A DNA stretch of 64,000 nt from Rhizobium album (GTDB lineage Bacteria; Pseudomonadota; Alphaproteobacteria; Rhizobiales; Rhizobiaceae). The notes beneath the pieces are model-generated. The model made no database searches. It saw only the letters and a list, made by a program, of their open reading frames with translations, and had not been told where the DNA came from. The translations under genes and the position numbers were made by a program. Numbering within the stretch: position 1 is the first letter of the stretch; every line of letters starts with the position of its first letter. Positions 1-8,367 of the stretch are shown here, piece after piece. The DNA lies in NCBI RefSeq assembly GCF_003122325.1, contig NZ_QFBC01000002.1:744001-808000 (forward strand). Reading direction: 5' to 3'.

Positions 1-1
1 C

Positions 2-1123
2 CTCGACGACCCGAAGGTCGAGACCTTTGCCGAAGCCCTGCGCCGCCAGACGAAGAAGTCGATCGGCATCGTTTCGCCAGCCGAAGTCGAAGACGCCACC
101 CCGGCCGCCGTGGTTTCACATACCCGCAAGCGCGGCGACAAGGCCGAGATCGTCGGTATGCTGCTCGACGTCAAGCCGGACGTGCTGCTCGGCGGCGGTT
201 CCGCCTACTTCCTGGGCAAGGATACGCCAGGCTCGAAGCGCAAGGACGACAAGGACTACATCAAGCTGTTCCAGGACGCCGGTTACACGCTGGCAACCGA
301 CAAGGCCGAGCTTGAGAAGGCGGCCGGTACCAACACCGGCAAGATCCTTGGCCTGTTCCACACCGGCAACATGGATTCGACGCTCGACCGCGAATTCCTC
401 AAGAAGGGCACCGTCGAGAAATTCCCGAACCAGCCGGGCCTCGTCGACATGACCAAGGCCGCGCTCGGCGAACTGTCGAAGAACCCGGAAGGCTTCTTCC
501 TGATGGTCGAAGCCGCCAACATCGACAAGATGTCCCATCCGCTTGATTGGGATCGCGCCGTCGTCGATACCATCGAATTCGACCAGGCCATCGGCGTTGC
601 CCGCGAATTCGCGGCCAAGAACCCCGACACGCTGATCGTCGTCACCGGCGACCACACCCACGGCGTCTCGATCATCGGCACCGTCGATGACGAGAAGGAA
701 GGCACCGAGATGCGCGAGAAGGTCGGCACCTACGCCTCCGCCGGCTTCCCGAACTACACCGACGAAAATGGTGACGGTTATCCCGACAAGATCGACGTGA
801 CCCGCCGCCTGTTCCTGAGCGCCAACAACGGCCCGGACCACTACGAAACCTTCCGCCCGAAGCTTGACGGTCCGTTCGTTCCGGCCGTTCAGAACGAAAA
901 CAAGGAATACGTCGCCAACGAAGCCTACAAGGATGTCCCCGGCGCAGTCTTCGTCCAGGGCAACATTCCGAAGGAAGGCGACAGCGGCGTGCATGCCGTC
1001 GACGACATCGTCCTGCAGTCGACCGGCCCCGGCTCGGAAGGCTTCAAGGGTTACATGGAGCAGAGCGACGTCTACCGTGTCCTCGCCGACACCTTCGCAC
1101 TCGGCGTAAAGCAGACGCAGTAA
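2..1123 (+). CDS. Alkaline phosphatase, PhoA family (5' end missing)
   Basis: The frame is open from the window edge, so the start codon, signal peptide and catalytic-serine region lie upstream. The visible 373 codons carry the metal-binding segments of the family: IDKMSH (the D-x3-H zinc pair), TGDHTHG (Asp-His) and GVHAVDD (the C-terminal His). It is expected to hydrolyse phosphate monoesters in the periplasm. An insertion near nt 761-787 reads DENGDGYPD, an EF-hand-like calcium loop. Nothing about the promoter (for example a Pho box) can be seen. The family call is firm; substrate preference is unknown. Confidence 0.93.
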   Translation, partial: LDDPKVETFAEALRRQTKKSIGIVSPAEVEDATPAAVVSHTRKRGDKAEIVGMLLDVKPDVLLGGGSAYFLGKDTPGSKRKDDKDYIKLFQDAGYTLATDKAELEKAAGTNTGKILGLFHTGNMDSTLDREFLKKGTVEKFPNQPGLVDMTKAALGELSKNPEGFFLMVEAANIDKMSHPLDWDRAVVDTIEFDQAIGVAREFAAKNPDTLIVVTGDHTHGVSIIGTVDDEKEGTEMREKVGTYASAGFPNYTDENGDGYPDKIDVTRRLFLSANNGPDHYETFRPKLDGPFVPAVQNENKEYVANEAYKDVPGAVFVQGNIPKEGDSGVHAVDDIVLQSTGPGSEGFKGYMEQSDVYRVLADTFALGVKQTQ

Positions 1124-1219
1124 GCTTTTTTGACATCGCGATCCGGGCGGCTCACGCTGTCCGGATCGTTTCCGTTTCAAGGCGTTTCGCGATGGAATGC
1201 CGCCAGACCGGAGGTCGTC

Positions 1220-1687
1220 ATGCGCACCCCAGACCGGAGCATTCCGCTTCTCACCCGCCGCCAGGCGCTTGTGCTTGCCGGCGCCGCCGCTATGTTCGGA
1301 TCGTCGGTTGCCCGTGCTGCCGAAACGCTCGGCTTCAACGAACTCTACAGCAAATTCGGCGTGCTCGGCCTCGAATTTTCCGACAAGGTCAAGCAACTCA
1401 CGGGCAGGCAAGTCGCCATCCGTGGCTTCATGGCGCCGCCGCTGAAGGCGGAAGCCGCCTTTTTCGTGCTGACCGAGATCCCGATGTCGATCTGCCCGTT
1501 CTGCTCCACCGATGCCGACTGGCCGGATAATATCGTCGTCGTCTACCTCGGGGAAAAGCAGACCTTCGTGCAGCCCAGCGCCCCGATCGAGGTGCGCGGC
1601 ACGCTTGAAATGGGCTCCTGGACCGATCCGGAGACCGGCTTCCTCAGCCTGCTGCGCCTGCGGCAGGCGAGCTACGCGACGGTCTGA
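1220..1687 (+). CDS. Small Tat-exported protein upstream of a LolD/FtsX-type ABC transporter
   Basis: Predicted 155-residue secreted protein. The ATG at 1220 puts a twin-arginine signal (TRRQALVLAGAAAMFG, ending near ARAAE) at the N-terminus; the in-frame start at 1130 would add about 30 unlikely residues. The mature part holds a CPFCSTDADWP motif, a Cys pair that could bind metal or form a disulfide. It resembles small exported proteins such as DUF3299 proteins found beside MacB/LolD-like transporters, but I cannot assign a family firmly. The ATPase gene follows after 5 nt, so the three genes form an operon. A role in metal or cofactor handling is inferred from the Cys pair and the His-rich permease. 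Confidence 0.7.
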   Translation: MRTPDRSIPLLTRRQALVLAGAAAMFGSSVARAAETLGFNELYSKFGVLGLEFSDKVKQLTGRQVAIRGFMAPPLKAEAAFFVLTEIPMSICPFCSTDADWPDNIVVVYLGEKQTFVQPSAPIEVRGTLEMGSWTDPETGFLSLLRLRQASYATV

Positions 1688-1692
1688 CCCCG

Positions 1693-2400
1693 ATGCTGGC
1701 GCTCAACCTCACCCAGATCGCCATCTCCTATCCCGGCCTGCTGTCGCCGGTGCTTGTCATCGACCGGCTCGGCATTTCAGCCGGCGAACGCGTCGCGGTA
1801 ACCGGGGCTTCCGGCTCGGGCAAGAGCACCTTCGTCAACATCGTCACCGGCCTGGAAGCCATCCGCAACGGCCGGATCGACTGGAGCGGCACCGATCTTG
1901 CAAAACTCTCCGAAAGTGCCCGAGACCGATGGCGCGGCACGAATGTCGGCCTCGTCATGCAGGATTTTCATCTGTTTCCCGGCCTTTCGGCGCTCGACAA
2001 TATCCTGCTTCCCGCCCGGCTGGCGCGGGTCGCAACCGCCGACCATGTGGGCCGCGCCCGCGCGCTGATGCAGCGCACCGGCCTTTCGCGGCCCGAGCAG
2101 AAGATCGAGACCATGTCGCGCGGCGAAATGCAGCGCGTCGCCGTCGCCCGCGCCTTGCTGCGACGGCCCGGCCTGATCGTCGCCGACGAACCGACGGCAA
2201 GCCTTGATCCGGAAAGCGGCGAGGTCGTCGGTCGCCTGCTGCTCGAAATGTCGGAAGCAGAAGGCAGCACCCTGATCGTGGTCTCGCACGATCCGCGTCT
2301 GACGCAGCGGCTGACGCGCCGCATCGAACTGGCGAACGGCCGCATCGTCGGCGACACGCAGGCTGCCTCGGCAGCGGCAAGAGACGAGGTGCCGGCGTGA
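1693..2400 (+). CDS. ABC transporter ATP-binding protein, LolD/MacB family
   Basis: A 235-residue nucleotide-binding subunit. Walker A is GASGSGKST (about residues 36-44), the signature is MSRGEMQRVAVARAL, and Walker B is LIVADEPTASLD, all intact. LolD/MacB/FtsE-type ATPases usually drive mechanotransmission or extraction of substrates from the inner membrane rather than classical import. The stop overlaps the GTG of the downstream permease (GTGA), indicating coupled translation and a stoichiometric complex. The neighbours are a Tat-exported protein and a His-rich permease. Confidence 0.9.
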   Translation: MLALNLTQIAISYPGLLSPVLVIDRLGISAGERVAVTGASGSGKSTFVNIVTGLEAIRNGRIDWSGTDLAKLSESARDRWRGTNVGLVMQDFHLFPGLSALDNILLPARLARVATADHVGRARALMQRTGLSRPEQKIETMSRGEMQRVAVARALLRRPGLIVADEPTASLDPESGEVVGRLLLEMSEAEGSTLIVVSHDPRLTQRLTRRIELANGRIVGDTQAASAAARDEVPA

Positions 2401-3701
2401 TCCGCTTCATTTTCGCCGATCTGAAACGTCTCTGGCTCGGATCGCTGGTGGTGATCCTGCTGGTGGCGCTGGCAACCGCGCTCGGCATCGCCGTGACGCT
2501 GCAGGAGCGATCGCTGCGCCTCGGCAGCGCCCGCGCCGCCGACAAGTTCGACCTCGTGATCGGCGCGGCGGGCAGCGAGACGCAACTCGTCCTCTCCTCC
2601 GTTTTCCTGCAGGCCTCACCCCTGCCGCTGATGCCGGGCGACGTGCTCGCCAGGCTCGCCGCCGATCCGCGTGTCGCCTGGGCCGCGCCGATCGGGTTCG
2701 GCGATTCCTTTCGCGGATATCCGATCGTCGGCACCACCACGGCATTGATTGCCAACACGGCCGGCGGTTTTGCCGAAGGGCAGATGTTCGATGCCGAAGG
2801 AGAGGCCGTGATCGGCTCGGCCGTCACGCTCGCCATCGGCGACGAGATCAAGCCGATGCACGGCGGGCCGCTGAGCGGCGGCCACACGCATACGGAACTT
2901 GCCTACCGCGTCACCGGCAAGCTGCAGCCGACCGGCACCGCCTGGGACCGTGCCATCCTGGTGCCGGTCCAGGCGGTCTGGCATATCCACGGCCTCGGAG
3001 AAGGCGCCGACGAACATGCGGACCATGATCATGCGGAAGGGGCGGCAGGCCACGACGAGACGGGTGAGCCGGCAGTGGGCACCGCAGAAGCCAGCCATGC
3101 CGGACACGAGCATGACCAGCATGCCGACGCCCACGCCGCCCTCGACGAGACATTCGGCGCCGGCACGCCTGGCCTACCGGCCATACTCGTCAAGCCGAAG
3201 ACGATTGCCGATGCCTATCGCCTGCGCCAGGAGTACCGGCAGGGCAATACGCTTGCGGTCTTCCCCGGCGAGGTGCTGACCAATCTTTACGCTACGCTCG
3301 GCGATGCCAAGCGGATCCTCATCGCCGTCGCCAGCGGCGCGCAGGGCCTCGTCGCCGCCTCGCTGATCCTGGTGACGGTGATCCATGTCGGCCAGCGGCG
3401 GCGGCAGATCGGCGCCTTGCGGGCTTTTGGCGCCCCACGGCTGTCCGTCTTCGCCATCGTCTGGAGCGAGCTTTTCGTGCTGATCGCCATCGGCATCGGA
3501 CTGGGATTCTTGCTCGGTTATGCCGCCGCGCAGGTGCTGTCGGGGCTGTTCACCGCCGAGAGCGGCATCACGCTGCCGGTCTCGTTCGCACGCAGCGATC
3601 TGGCGACGCTCGGCCTTCTGTTCGGCTTCGCCGCCCTGCTGGCGGCACTGCCGGCCGTTCTCGCCTACCGGCAATCACCGGCAGGCGCGTTGAGAGCCTG
3701 A
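2397..3701 (+). CDS. FtsX/MacB-type ABC permease with a histidine-rich loop
   Basis: A 434-residue membrane protein beginning at the GTG that overlaps the ATPase stop. It has one N-terminal membrane segment (about residues 12-35), a large periplasmic domain of MacB type, and three C-terminal segments (about 305-430), the FtsX layout. Residues about 196-248 are an insertion with eleven histidines among acidic residues (for example DEHADHDHAEG and HAGHEHDQHADAH), a composition typical of Zn/Ni/Cu-binding loops. This suggests that metal is sensed or bound on the periplasmic side. The last 27 nt overlap the 3' end of the convergent hydrolase gene. Confidence 0.88.
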   Translation: MIRFIFADLKRLWLGSLVVILLVALATALGIAVTLQERSLRLGSARAADKFDLVIGAAGSETQLVLSSVFLQASPLPLMPGDVLARLAADPRVAWAAPIGFGDSFRGYPIVGTTTALIANTAGGFAEGQMFDAEGEAVIGSAVTLAIGDEIKPMHGGPLSGGHTHTELAYRVTGKLQPTGTAWDRAILVPVQAVWHIHGLGEGADEHADHDHAEGAAGHDETGEPAVGTAEASHAGHEHDQHADAHAALDETFGAGTPGLPAILVKPKTIADAYRLRQEYRQGNTLAVFPGEVLTNLYATLGDAKRILIAVASGAQGLVAASLILVTVIHVGQRRRQIGALRAFGAPRLSVFAIVWSELFVLIAIGIGLGFLLGYAAAQVLSGLFTAESGITLPVSFARSDLATLGLLFGFAALLAALPAVLAYRQSPAGALRA

Positions 3702-4520
3702 AAATGAGGCCGAAACGTCGGCGATGAAGCGCTTGAGGTAAGGATCGAACTCCGCCGGCTTGTCCCAGAATGGCGCGTGGCCGGAGTTGGCGATCTCGTG
3801 GGTCTTGCCTTCCCAGAGGTTGGCGTATGTGACCTTCGAGACGAAATCGAGGTTGACGAAAGGCTCGTCGATGCCGTTGACCACGGCGAGCGGCACCTTG
3901 GCGGTGGCGACGATCTCCTTCTGGTTGTCCCCCGTGCCGCCGGCGAATTTTTCGAACATAATCCGCCGCGCCCGGCCGTCGGTTCGGCCGACGATATCGA
4001 GAAAGAAGGCTTCGAAGGGCTCGCCGCAGGTGCTACGGGCATAATTCTCCACATCCTCAGCGGTAAACTGCTCCTTGCCGGCCAGTCCCATATGCTTGCT
4101 CGGCTTGAAGCCCTGACCGACTTCGTCGGGCGCGACCGGCGGCGTGCCGGTGATCATCAGGCCGAGCATGCCGGGAAACCGCTTGATCATCTCAAGGCCG
4201 ATATGGCCGCCGAGCGACCAGCCGAAGACCACGGCCTTCTCGACATTCAGGAGCCGCAGCACTTCCGCCATGGCATCGGCATAACCTTCCATGCAGTAGC
4301 TGCGCTCGGGGTCGATGGCATCGGAGGAATTGCCGTGGCCGGGGAGATCCGGAGCGATCAGGCGATAGGTCTTGCCGAGCTCGCCTTCGAGCTGGTTCCG
4401 GAACACCGCGCCGGCGCTGGAATTGCCATGCACGAGCAGGACGGGAACGCCCGTGCCTTCGCTCTCGCGCACCGCGATCGTGCCGTGGCTGGTTTCCAGA
4501 CTGTATTCCTTGACGCTCAT
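3675..4520 (-). CDS. Alpha/beta hydrolase fold protein
   Basis: A 281-residue hydrolase with the canonical order: oxyanion segment HGNSS, nucleophile elbow GWSLGG (Ser about 107), and a C-terminal GHAPFW histidine. There is no signal peptide, so it is probably cytoplasmic. The substrate cannot be told; esters, lactones or C-C bonds are all possible for this fold. It is divergent from the branched-chain-type ABC operon and may process what that importer brings in, but this is only positional inference. Its 3' end overlaps the preceding permease gene on the other strand by 27 nt. Confidence 0.87.
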   Translation of the reverse strand: MSVKEYSLETSHGTIAVRESEGTGVPVLLVHGNSSAGAVFRNQLEGELGKTYRLIAPDLPGHGNSSDAIDPERSYCMEGYADAMAEVLRLLNVEKAVVFGWSLGGHIGLEMIKRFPGMLGLMITGTPPVAPDEVGQGFKPSKHMGLAGKEQFTAEDVENYARSTCGEPFEAFFLDIVGRTDGRARRIMFEKFAGGTGDNQKEIVATAKVPLAVVNGIDEPFVNLDFVSKVTYANLWEGKTHEIANSGHAPFWDKPAEFDPYLKRFIADVSASFSGSQRACR

Positions 4521-4636
4521 TCCCCATCTCCCTCTTCCGCCATCCGCCGCAGGCCAAAGGTGGCTGCAAAAGCAGATGCTTATTTAATTTGCATGCTCAC
4601 AAACTAGCCCTTTTTTACGACTCGTCAATGAAATGT

Positions 4637-4649
4637 TCTTTTCAAAAGA
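4637..4649. promoter_or_regulatory. Short palindrome in the hydrolase/importer divergent spacer
   Basis: The 197-nt AT-rich spacer between the hydrolase gene and the importer operon contains TCTTTT-C-AAAAGA, a perfect 6-bp-arm palindrome about 70 nt upstream of the importer start. It could be an operator for a locally unlinked regulator. The strong ribosome-binding site AAGGGGGATACGGG precedes the ATG at 4718. No convincing -35/-10 pair was found. Confidence 0.3.
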
Positions 4650-4717
4650 TACGGAGTGTGCGTAAATTGTAAGAAATTCCACTTTTCCATAACCACTAAA
4701 ATTAAGGGGGATACGGG

Positions 4718-5974
4718 ATGAGCCCGACATCACTGACCAAGCGCCTCACACGCTATGCGAAAACGGCCACCATGCTGGCCGCACTGTCTCTCAGCGCCGC
4801 CGCTGCGGCACATGCCGATACCGTCAAGATCGGCCTTCTCGCACCGTTGACCGGCCCGGCCAGCGCCGACGGCCAGGAATACCAGCGCGGCGCGCAACTC
4901 GCCATCGACGAGATCAACGCCGCCGGCGGCATCGGCGGCAACACGCTGGAACTCGCGGTCGGCGACGTCAAGGACATGTCGGCTGGGAACGTTACCTCCG
5001 CCGTCGAGCGTCTGATCGGCGACACCGACGTGCATTTCATGCTGACCGGCTACGCCAGCCTGACGAACTTCGAGATCGACGCCATGGCCGAGGCGGAAAT
5101 GCCTTACGTGCTGGCCGCCACCTCGCAGCAGACCAAGGACATCATCGCGCCCGATCCGTCCAAATATGACTGCTGCTGGTCGTGGACGCCGTCCTTCGAC
5201 GCCTACAATACCGATGTGACCTCGTTCGTCGAAAAGCTCGCCGCCGAAGGCAAGGTCTCGCTGCCGACCAAGAAGGTGGCGATCATCTCTTCCGACAACG
5301 CCTACTCCAAGACCATTTCCGAAGGCATGAAGAAGACCTTCACCGAAAAGGGCTGGACGATCACCGTCGACGAACTCGTGCCCTTCGGCGAAGTCACCGA
5401 CTGGCGCTCGATCCTTGCCAAGGTGCGTGAAAACACGCCGGACCTCGTCATCAACACCGATTACCTGCCGGGCAACTCCGCCTCGTTCCTCAACCAGTTC
5501 CTGGAACAGCCGACCAAGAGCCTCGTCTTCCTGCAATATGCGCCGAGCGTTCCGGAATTCGTGCAGCTGACCGGTGAAAAGTCGAACGGCGTGATCTACA
5601 ACCTGCTCGGCGGCCCGCTGGTTTCGCCGAAGAATCCGCGCGCCGACGAAGTCGCCAAGAAGTTCAAGGACAAGTACGGCGTCGAGAGCGGCACCTACGG
5701 CCTGGCGCTGTATGAGATCGTCCACCTCTATGCCGACGCGCTGAAGAAGGTCGGCGACGCTTCCGACCACAAGGCGATCATGAAGGCCATCGGCGAGACC
5801 GACAAGCAGGTCGTTGCCGGCCGCCTGAAGTTCGACCCGGCGACCCACCTCGCCATGCAGGGCGACGATTACATCCCGATCACCTTCTTCCAGATCTGGG
5901 ATGGCCAGCGCACCCTGATTTCGCCGGAGGCCTACAAGGTCGGCGACTTCAAGACCCAGCCCTGGATGCAGTAA
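4718..5974 (+). CDS. ABC transporter substrate-binding protein, branched-chain amino acid/amide family
   Basis: A 418-residue periplasmic protein. The signal peptide ends near AAAHA-DTV, and the mature protein starts with the family pattern VKIGLLAPLTGPASADG followed by GAQLAIDEINAAGG, typical of the LivJ/AmiC/UrtA group (type I periplasmic fold). It delivers ligand to the permease pair encoded downstream. The group binds amino acids, amides, urea, short acids or aromatic acids, so the ligand is open. It is the first gene of a five-gene operon, with the ATPase gene 6 nt downstream. Confidence 0.93.
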   Translation: MSPTSLTKRLTRYAKTATMLAALSLSAAAAAHADTVKIGLLAPLTGPASADGQEYQRGAQLAIDEINAAGGIGGNTLELAVGDVKDMSAGNVTSAVERLIGDTDVHFMLTGYASLTNFEIDAMAEAEMPYVLAATSQQTKDIIAPDPSKYDCCWSWTPSFDAYNTDVTSFVEKLAAEGKVSLPTKKVAIISSDNAYSKTISEGMKKTFTEKGWTITVDELVPFGEVTDWRSILAKVRENTPDLVINTDYLPGNSASFLNQFLEQPTKSLVFLQYAPSVPEFVQLTGEKSNGVIYNLLGGPLVSPKNPRADEVAKKFKDKYGVESGTYGLALYEIVHLYADALKKVGDASDHKAIMKAIGETDKQVVAGRLKFDPATHLAMQGDDYIPITFFQIWDGQRTLISPEAYKVGDFKTQPWMQ

Positions 5975-5980
5975 GTCGCC

Positions 5981-6718
5981 ATGGCGCTTCTGGACGTCCG
6001 GAATGTCGGCAAGGCCTTCGGTTCGCTGAAGGCCCTGGACGACGTCTCCTTCAGCGTCAATGCCGGAGAGATCTTCGGCATTGCCGGCCCGAACGGCAGC
6101 GGCAAGAGCACGCTGTTCAACACCATCACCGGCATTCCTTTCGGTCCCGACCGCGGCAAGGTGCTGCTCGACGGCGCCGAGATCCAGGGCAAATCCGGCA
6201 ACGACATCGCCCGCATGGGTCTGGCGCGCACCTTCCAGCGCGAAACCAGCTTCGACAAGCTGACCGTTTTCGAAAACGCCATGATCGGCGCCACCTATGG
6301 CGGCCGGCAGGCGACACCGACGGCGCAGCGCGACAACGCCGCCGAGGCCCTCGATGTCGTCGGCATCGCCGCGAAGGATTTCGGCCGCCTGGCGGAAGAG
6401 CTGTCGGTCTTCGACCGCAAGTGCCTGATGCTGGCAACGGCGGTGGCCATGGGACCACGCATCCTCCTGCTCGACGAGCCGGCCTCCGGCCTCACCAAGC
6501 CGGAAATCGAAACCTCCATCGGCCTGATCCGCAAGATCGCCGCCCGCGGCATCACCATCGTGCTGATCGAGCACGTGCTGACTTTCCTGATGACGCTGTC
6601 GCAGCATCTGCTGGTGCTCAACCAGGGCCAGATGCTGGCCATGGGCGACCCGAAGACGGTGATATCCGATCCGCGCGTCGTCGAAGCCTATCTCGGAACA
6701 AGGAAGCCCGACCTATGA
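5981..6718 (+). CDS. livG: Branched-chain-type ABC transporter ATPase, LivG family, with atypical signature motif
   Basis: A 245-residue LivG-like ATPase. Walker A GPNGSGKST and Walker B ILLLDEPASGL are intact. At the ABC signature position, where LivG proteins normally read LSxGQ, this protein has LSVFDRKCLMLATAV. Loss of the glycines would change how the ATP sandwich closes, so activity may rest mainly on the second site formed with LivF. The stop overlaps the livF start (ATGA). The symbol denotes family membership; the substrate is unknown. Confidence 0.9.
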   Translation: MALLDVRNVGKAFGSLKALDDVSFSVNAGEIFGIAGPNGSGKSTLFNTITGIPFGPDRGKVLLDGAEIQGKSGNDIARMGLARTFQRETSFDKLTVFENAMIGATYGGRQATPTAQRDNAAEALDVVGIAAKDFGRLAEELSVFDRKCLMLATAVAMGPRILLLDEPASGLTKPEIETSIGLIRKIAARGITIVLIEHVLTFLMTLSQHLLVLNQGQMLAMGDPKTVISDPRVVEAYLGTRKPDL

Positions 6719-7428
6719 GTGCGCTTCTCGAAGTCCAGTCGCTCACCGCCGGCTACGGCCGCATCGACGTGCTGCACGATATCAGCATCTCCGTCGGCAC
6801 CCATGGCAATGTCGGCCTGTTCGGCCCGAACGGCCATGGCAAGACGACGTTGCTGCGCACCATTTCCGGCCTGTTGAAGACGAAGAGCGGCACGATCACC
6901 TTCGACGGAAAGCCTATCGCCAATGCCAGCCCGCGCTCAATCGTCGACATGGGGCTGATCCATGTGCCGCAGGGCAACCGGCTGTTTCCGGACCTGACGA
7001 TCGCCGAATGCCTGACGCTCGGCGCCTACACCAAGCGCGCCCGCGCCGACGAGGCCGCCAACCGCGAAAAAGTCGTCAAGATCTTCCCCAAGCTCGCCGA
7101 GCGCTGGCGGCAGAAGGTGCGCACGCTCTCCGGCGGAGAGCGGCAGATGGTGTCGATCGGCACGGCGCTGATGGGCAGCCCGAAACTGCTGATCCTCGAC
7201 GAGCCGACCCTCGGCCTGGCGCCGAAGATCAAGGAAGAGCTGTGCGCCTCCGTGCTCGACATCTCCAAGGGCGGCGTGCCGCTGATCGTCGTCGAGCAGG
7301 ACGTCGAATTCCTGCTGGAGCTGTCGCAGCATCTCTACCTCATCAACCACGGCGAAGTCGCAACCGAGATCAAGCCCGGCGAAACCATGGACCATGCGGA
7401 AATCATGGCCCTCTATTTCGGCCAATAG
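6715..7428 (+). CDS. livF: Branched-chain-type ABC transporter ATPase, LivF family
   Basis: A 237-residue ATPase. I chose the ATG that overlaps the livG stop; longer in-frame extensions lie inside livG and are shadows. Walker A is GPNGHGKTT, the signature LSGGERQMVSIGTAL is canonical, and Walker B is LLILDEPTLGL. It should pair with the LivG-like subunit under the two permeases. The canonical signature here contrasts with the degenerate one in the partner. Confidence 0.93.
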   Translation: MSALLEVQSLTAGYGRIDVLHDISISVGTHGNVGLFGPNGHGKTTLLRTISGLLKTKSGTITFDGKPIANASPRSIVDMGLIHVPQGNRLFPDLTIAECLTLGAYTKRARADEAANREKVVKIFPKLAERWRQKVRTLSGGERQMVSIGTALMGSPKLLILDEPTLGLAPKIKEELCASVLDISKGGVPLIVVEQDVEFLLELSQHLYLINHGEVATEIKPGETMDHAEIMALYFGQ

Positions 7429-7439
7429 GAGGGACGGCG

Positions 7440-7490
7440 ATGACACCCTTCCCCTCCCCGCGTCTGACAGCCAAGCAAAGGGCGAACTGA
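7440..7490 (+). other. Possible 16-codon leader ORF before livH
   Basis: ATG at 7440 follows a strong Shine-Dalgarno (AGGAGGGACGGCG) and reads MTPFPSPRLTAKQRAN before a TGA that ends one base before the livH ATG. It is in a different frame from livH. It may be a translational coupler for livH or an accident of a misplaced ribosome-binding site. Confidence 0.3.
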
Positions 7491-7491
7491 C

Positions 7492-8367
7492 ATGGACGCA
7501 ACCGCGCAAATCCTCTTCGGCGGCCTGTTCCAGGGCTCGCTCTACGCCATGATGGCGGTCGGCCTGGCGCTGATCTGGACCACCATCGGCGTCTTCAACT
7601 TCACCCATGGCGTGATGATGATGCTCGGCGCCTACATCGCCTGGACGCTTTCCGAAATCGGCCTGCCCTTCGCGCTGGTTCTGCCGCTGGTCATCGTCGT
7701 GATGGCGGCCGTCGGCTGGGCGCTGCAGGCAAGCGTCGTGCGGCCGCTGATCGGCCGGCCGAACATCGTGCTCGTCGTCGTCATCACCACGCTCGCCGCC
7801 GCCTCGCTGATCGAGAACGCCACCCTGGAAATCTGGGGGCCGCGCTCGAAGCAACTGCCGCCGCTGATCGCCGGCAATACGACGATCCTCGGTGTCGGCG
7901 TCTCGCTGCACCAGATCGCCATCATCGTCATCGCCCCGGTGGTTCTGGCAGCGCTCTGGTTCTTCCTCAACCGCACCCGGCTGGGTCTCGCGCTGCGCGC
8001 CGTGGCGCAGAACGAGGATGCCAGCCTGCTGGTCGGCCTCAACGTCAAGGCGCTCTACGGCCTCGCCTTCGCGATCTCGGCAGCACTCGCCGCGCTTGCC
8101 GGCATCTTCATGGGCGGCTATCGCTTCATGTCGCCGGTCATGGGCGCCGATCCGCTGCTGAAGGCGCTGATCGTCGTCGTCTTTGGCGGACTGTCGAGCG
8201 TCTCCGGGCCGATCTTCGCCGCCTATCTCATCGGCTTCTTCGAAGCCATCTGCAGCTATTATTTCGGTCTCTACTGGACGCCCGCCCTGCTCTTCGCGGT
8301 GCTGATCGTGACGCTCATGATCCGTCCGGAAGGGATTTTCGGATCCAAGTCGAGGGGCCTCGCATGA
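7492..8367 (+). CDS. livH: Branched-chain-type ABC transporter permease, LivH family
   Basis: A 291-residue hydrophobic permease with about eight membrane segments. It carries the LivH hallmark segments (GLALIWTTIGVFNFTHG near residue 25 and FGGLSSVSGPIFAAYLIG near the C-terminus). It forms the translocation pore with LivM. The ATG is preceded by the tiny 16-codon ORF, and its stop overlaps the livM ATG by 4 nt. Confidence 0.93.
   Translation: MDATAQILFGGLFQGSLYAMMAVGLALIWTTIGVFNFTHGVMMMLGAYIAWTLSEIGLPFALVLPLVIVVMAAVGWALQASVVRPLIGRPNIVLVVVITTLAAASLIENATLEIWGPRSKQLPPLIAGNTTILGVGVSLHQIAIIVIAPVVLAALWFFLNRTRLGLALRAVAQNEDASLLVGLNVKALYGLAFAISAALAALAGIFMGGYRFMSPVMGADPLLKALIVVVFGGLSSVSGPIFAAYLIGFFEAICSYYFGLYWTPALLFAVLIVTLMIRPEGIFGSKSRGLA

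Noticed and set aside
1130-1219. Longer start for the Tat-exported protein
   Set aside because: Would place about 30 residues before the twin-arginine signal, which must be near the N-terminus.
116-1411. Long open frame on the minus strand under the phosphatase gene
   Set aside because: Antisense shadow of a high-GC gene; no conserved motif, and it spans a clear phosphatase reading frame and the start of the next gene.
4730-6607. 625-codon open frame antisense to the binding-protein and livG genes
   Set aside because: Its translation is low-complexity Gly/Asp/Val/Arg-rich, typical of the reverse strand of GC-rich genes, and it crosses two well-supported genes.
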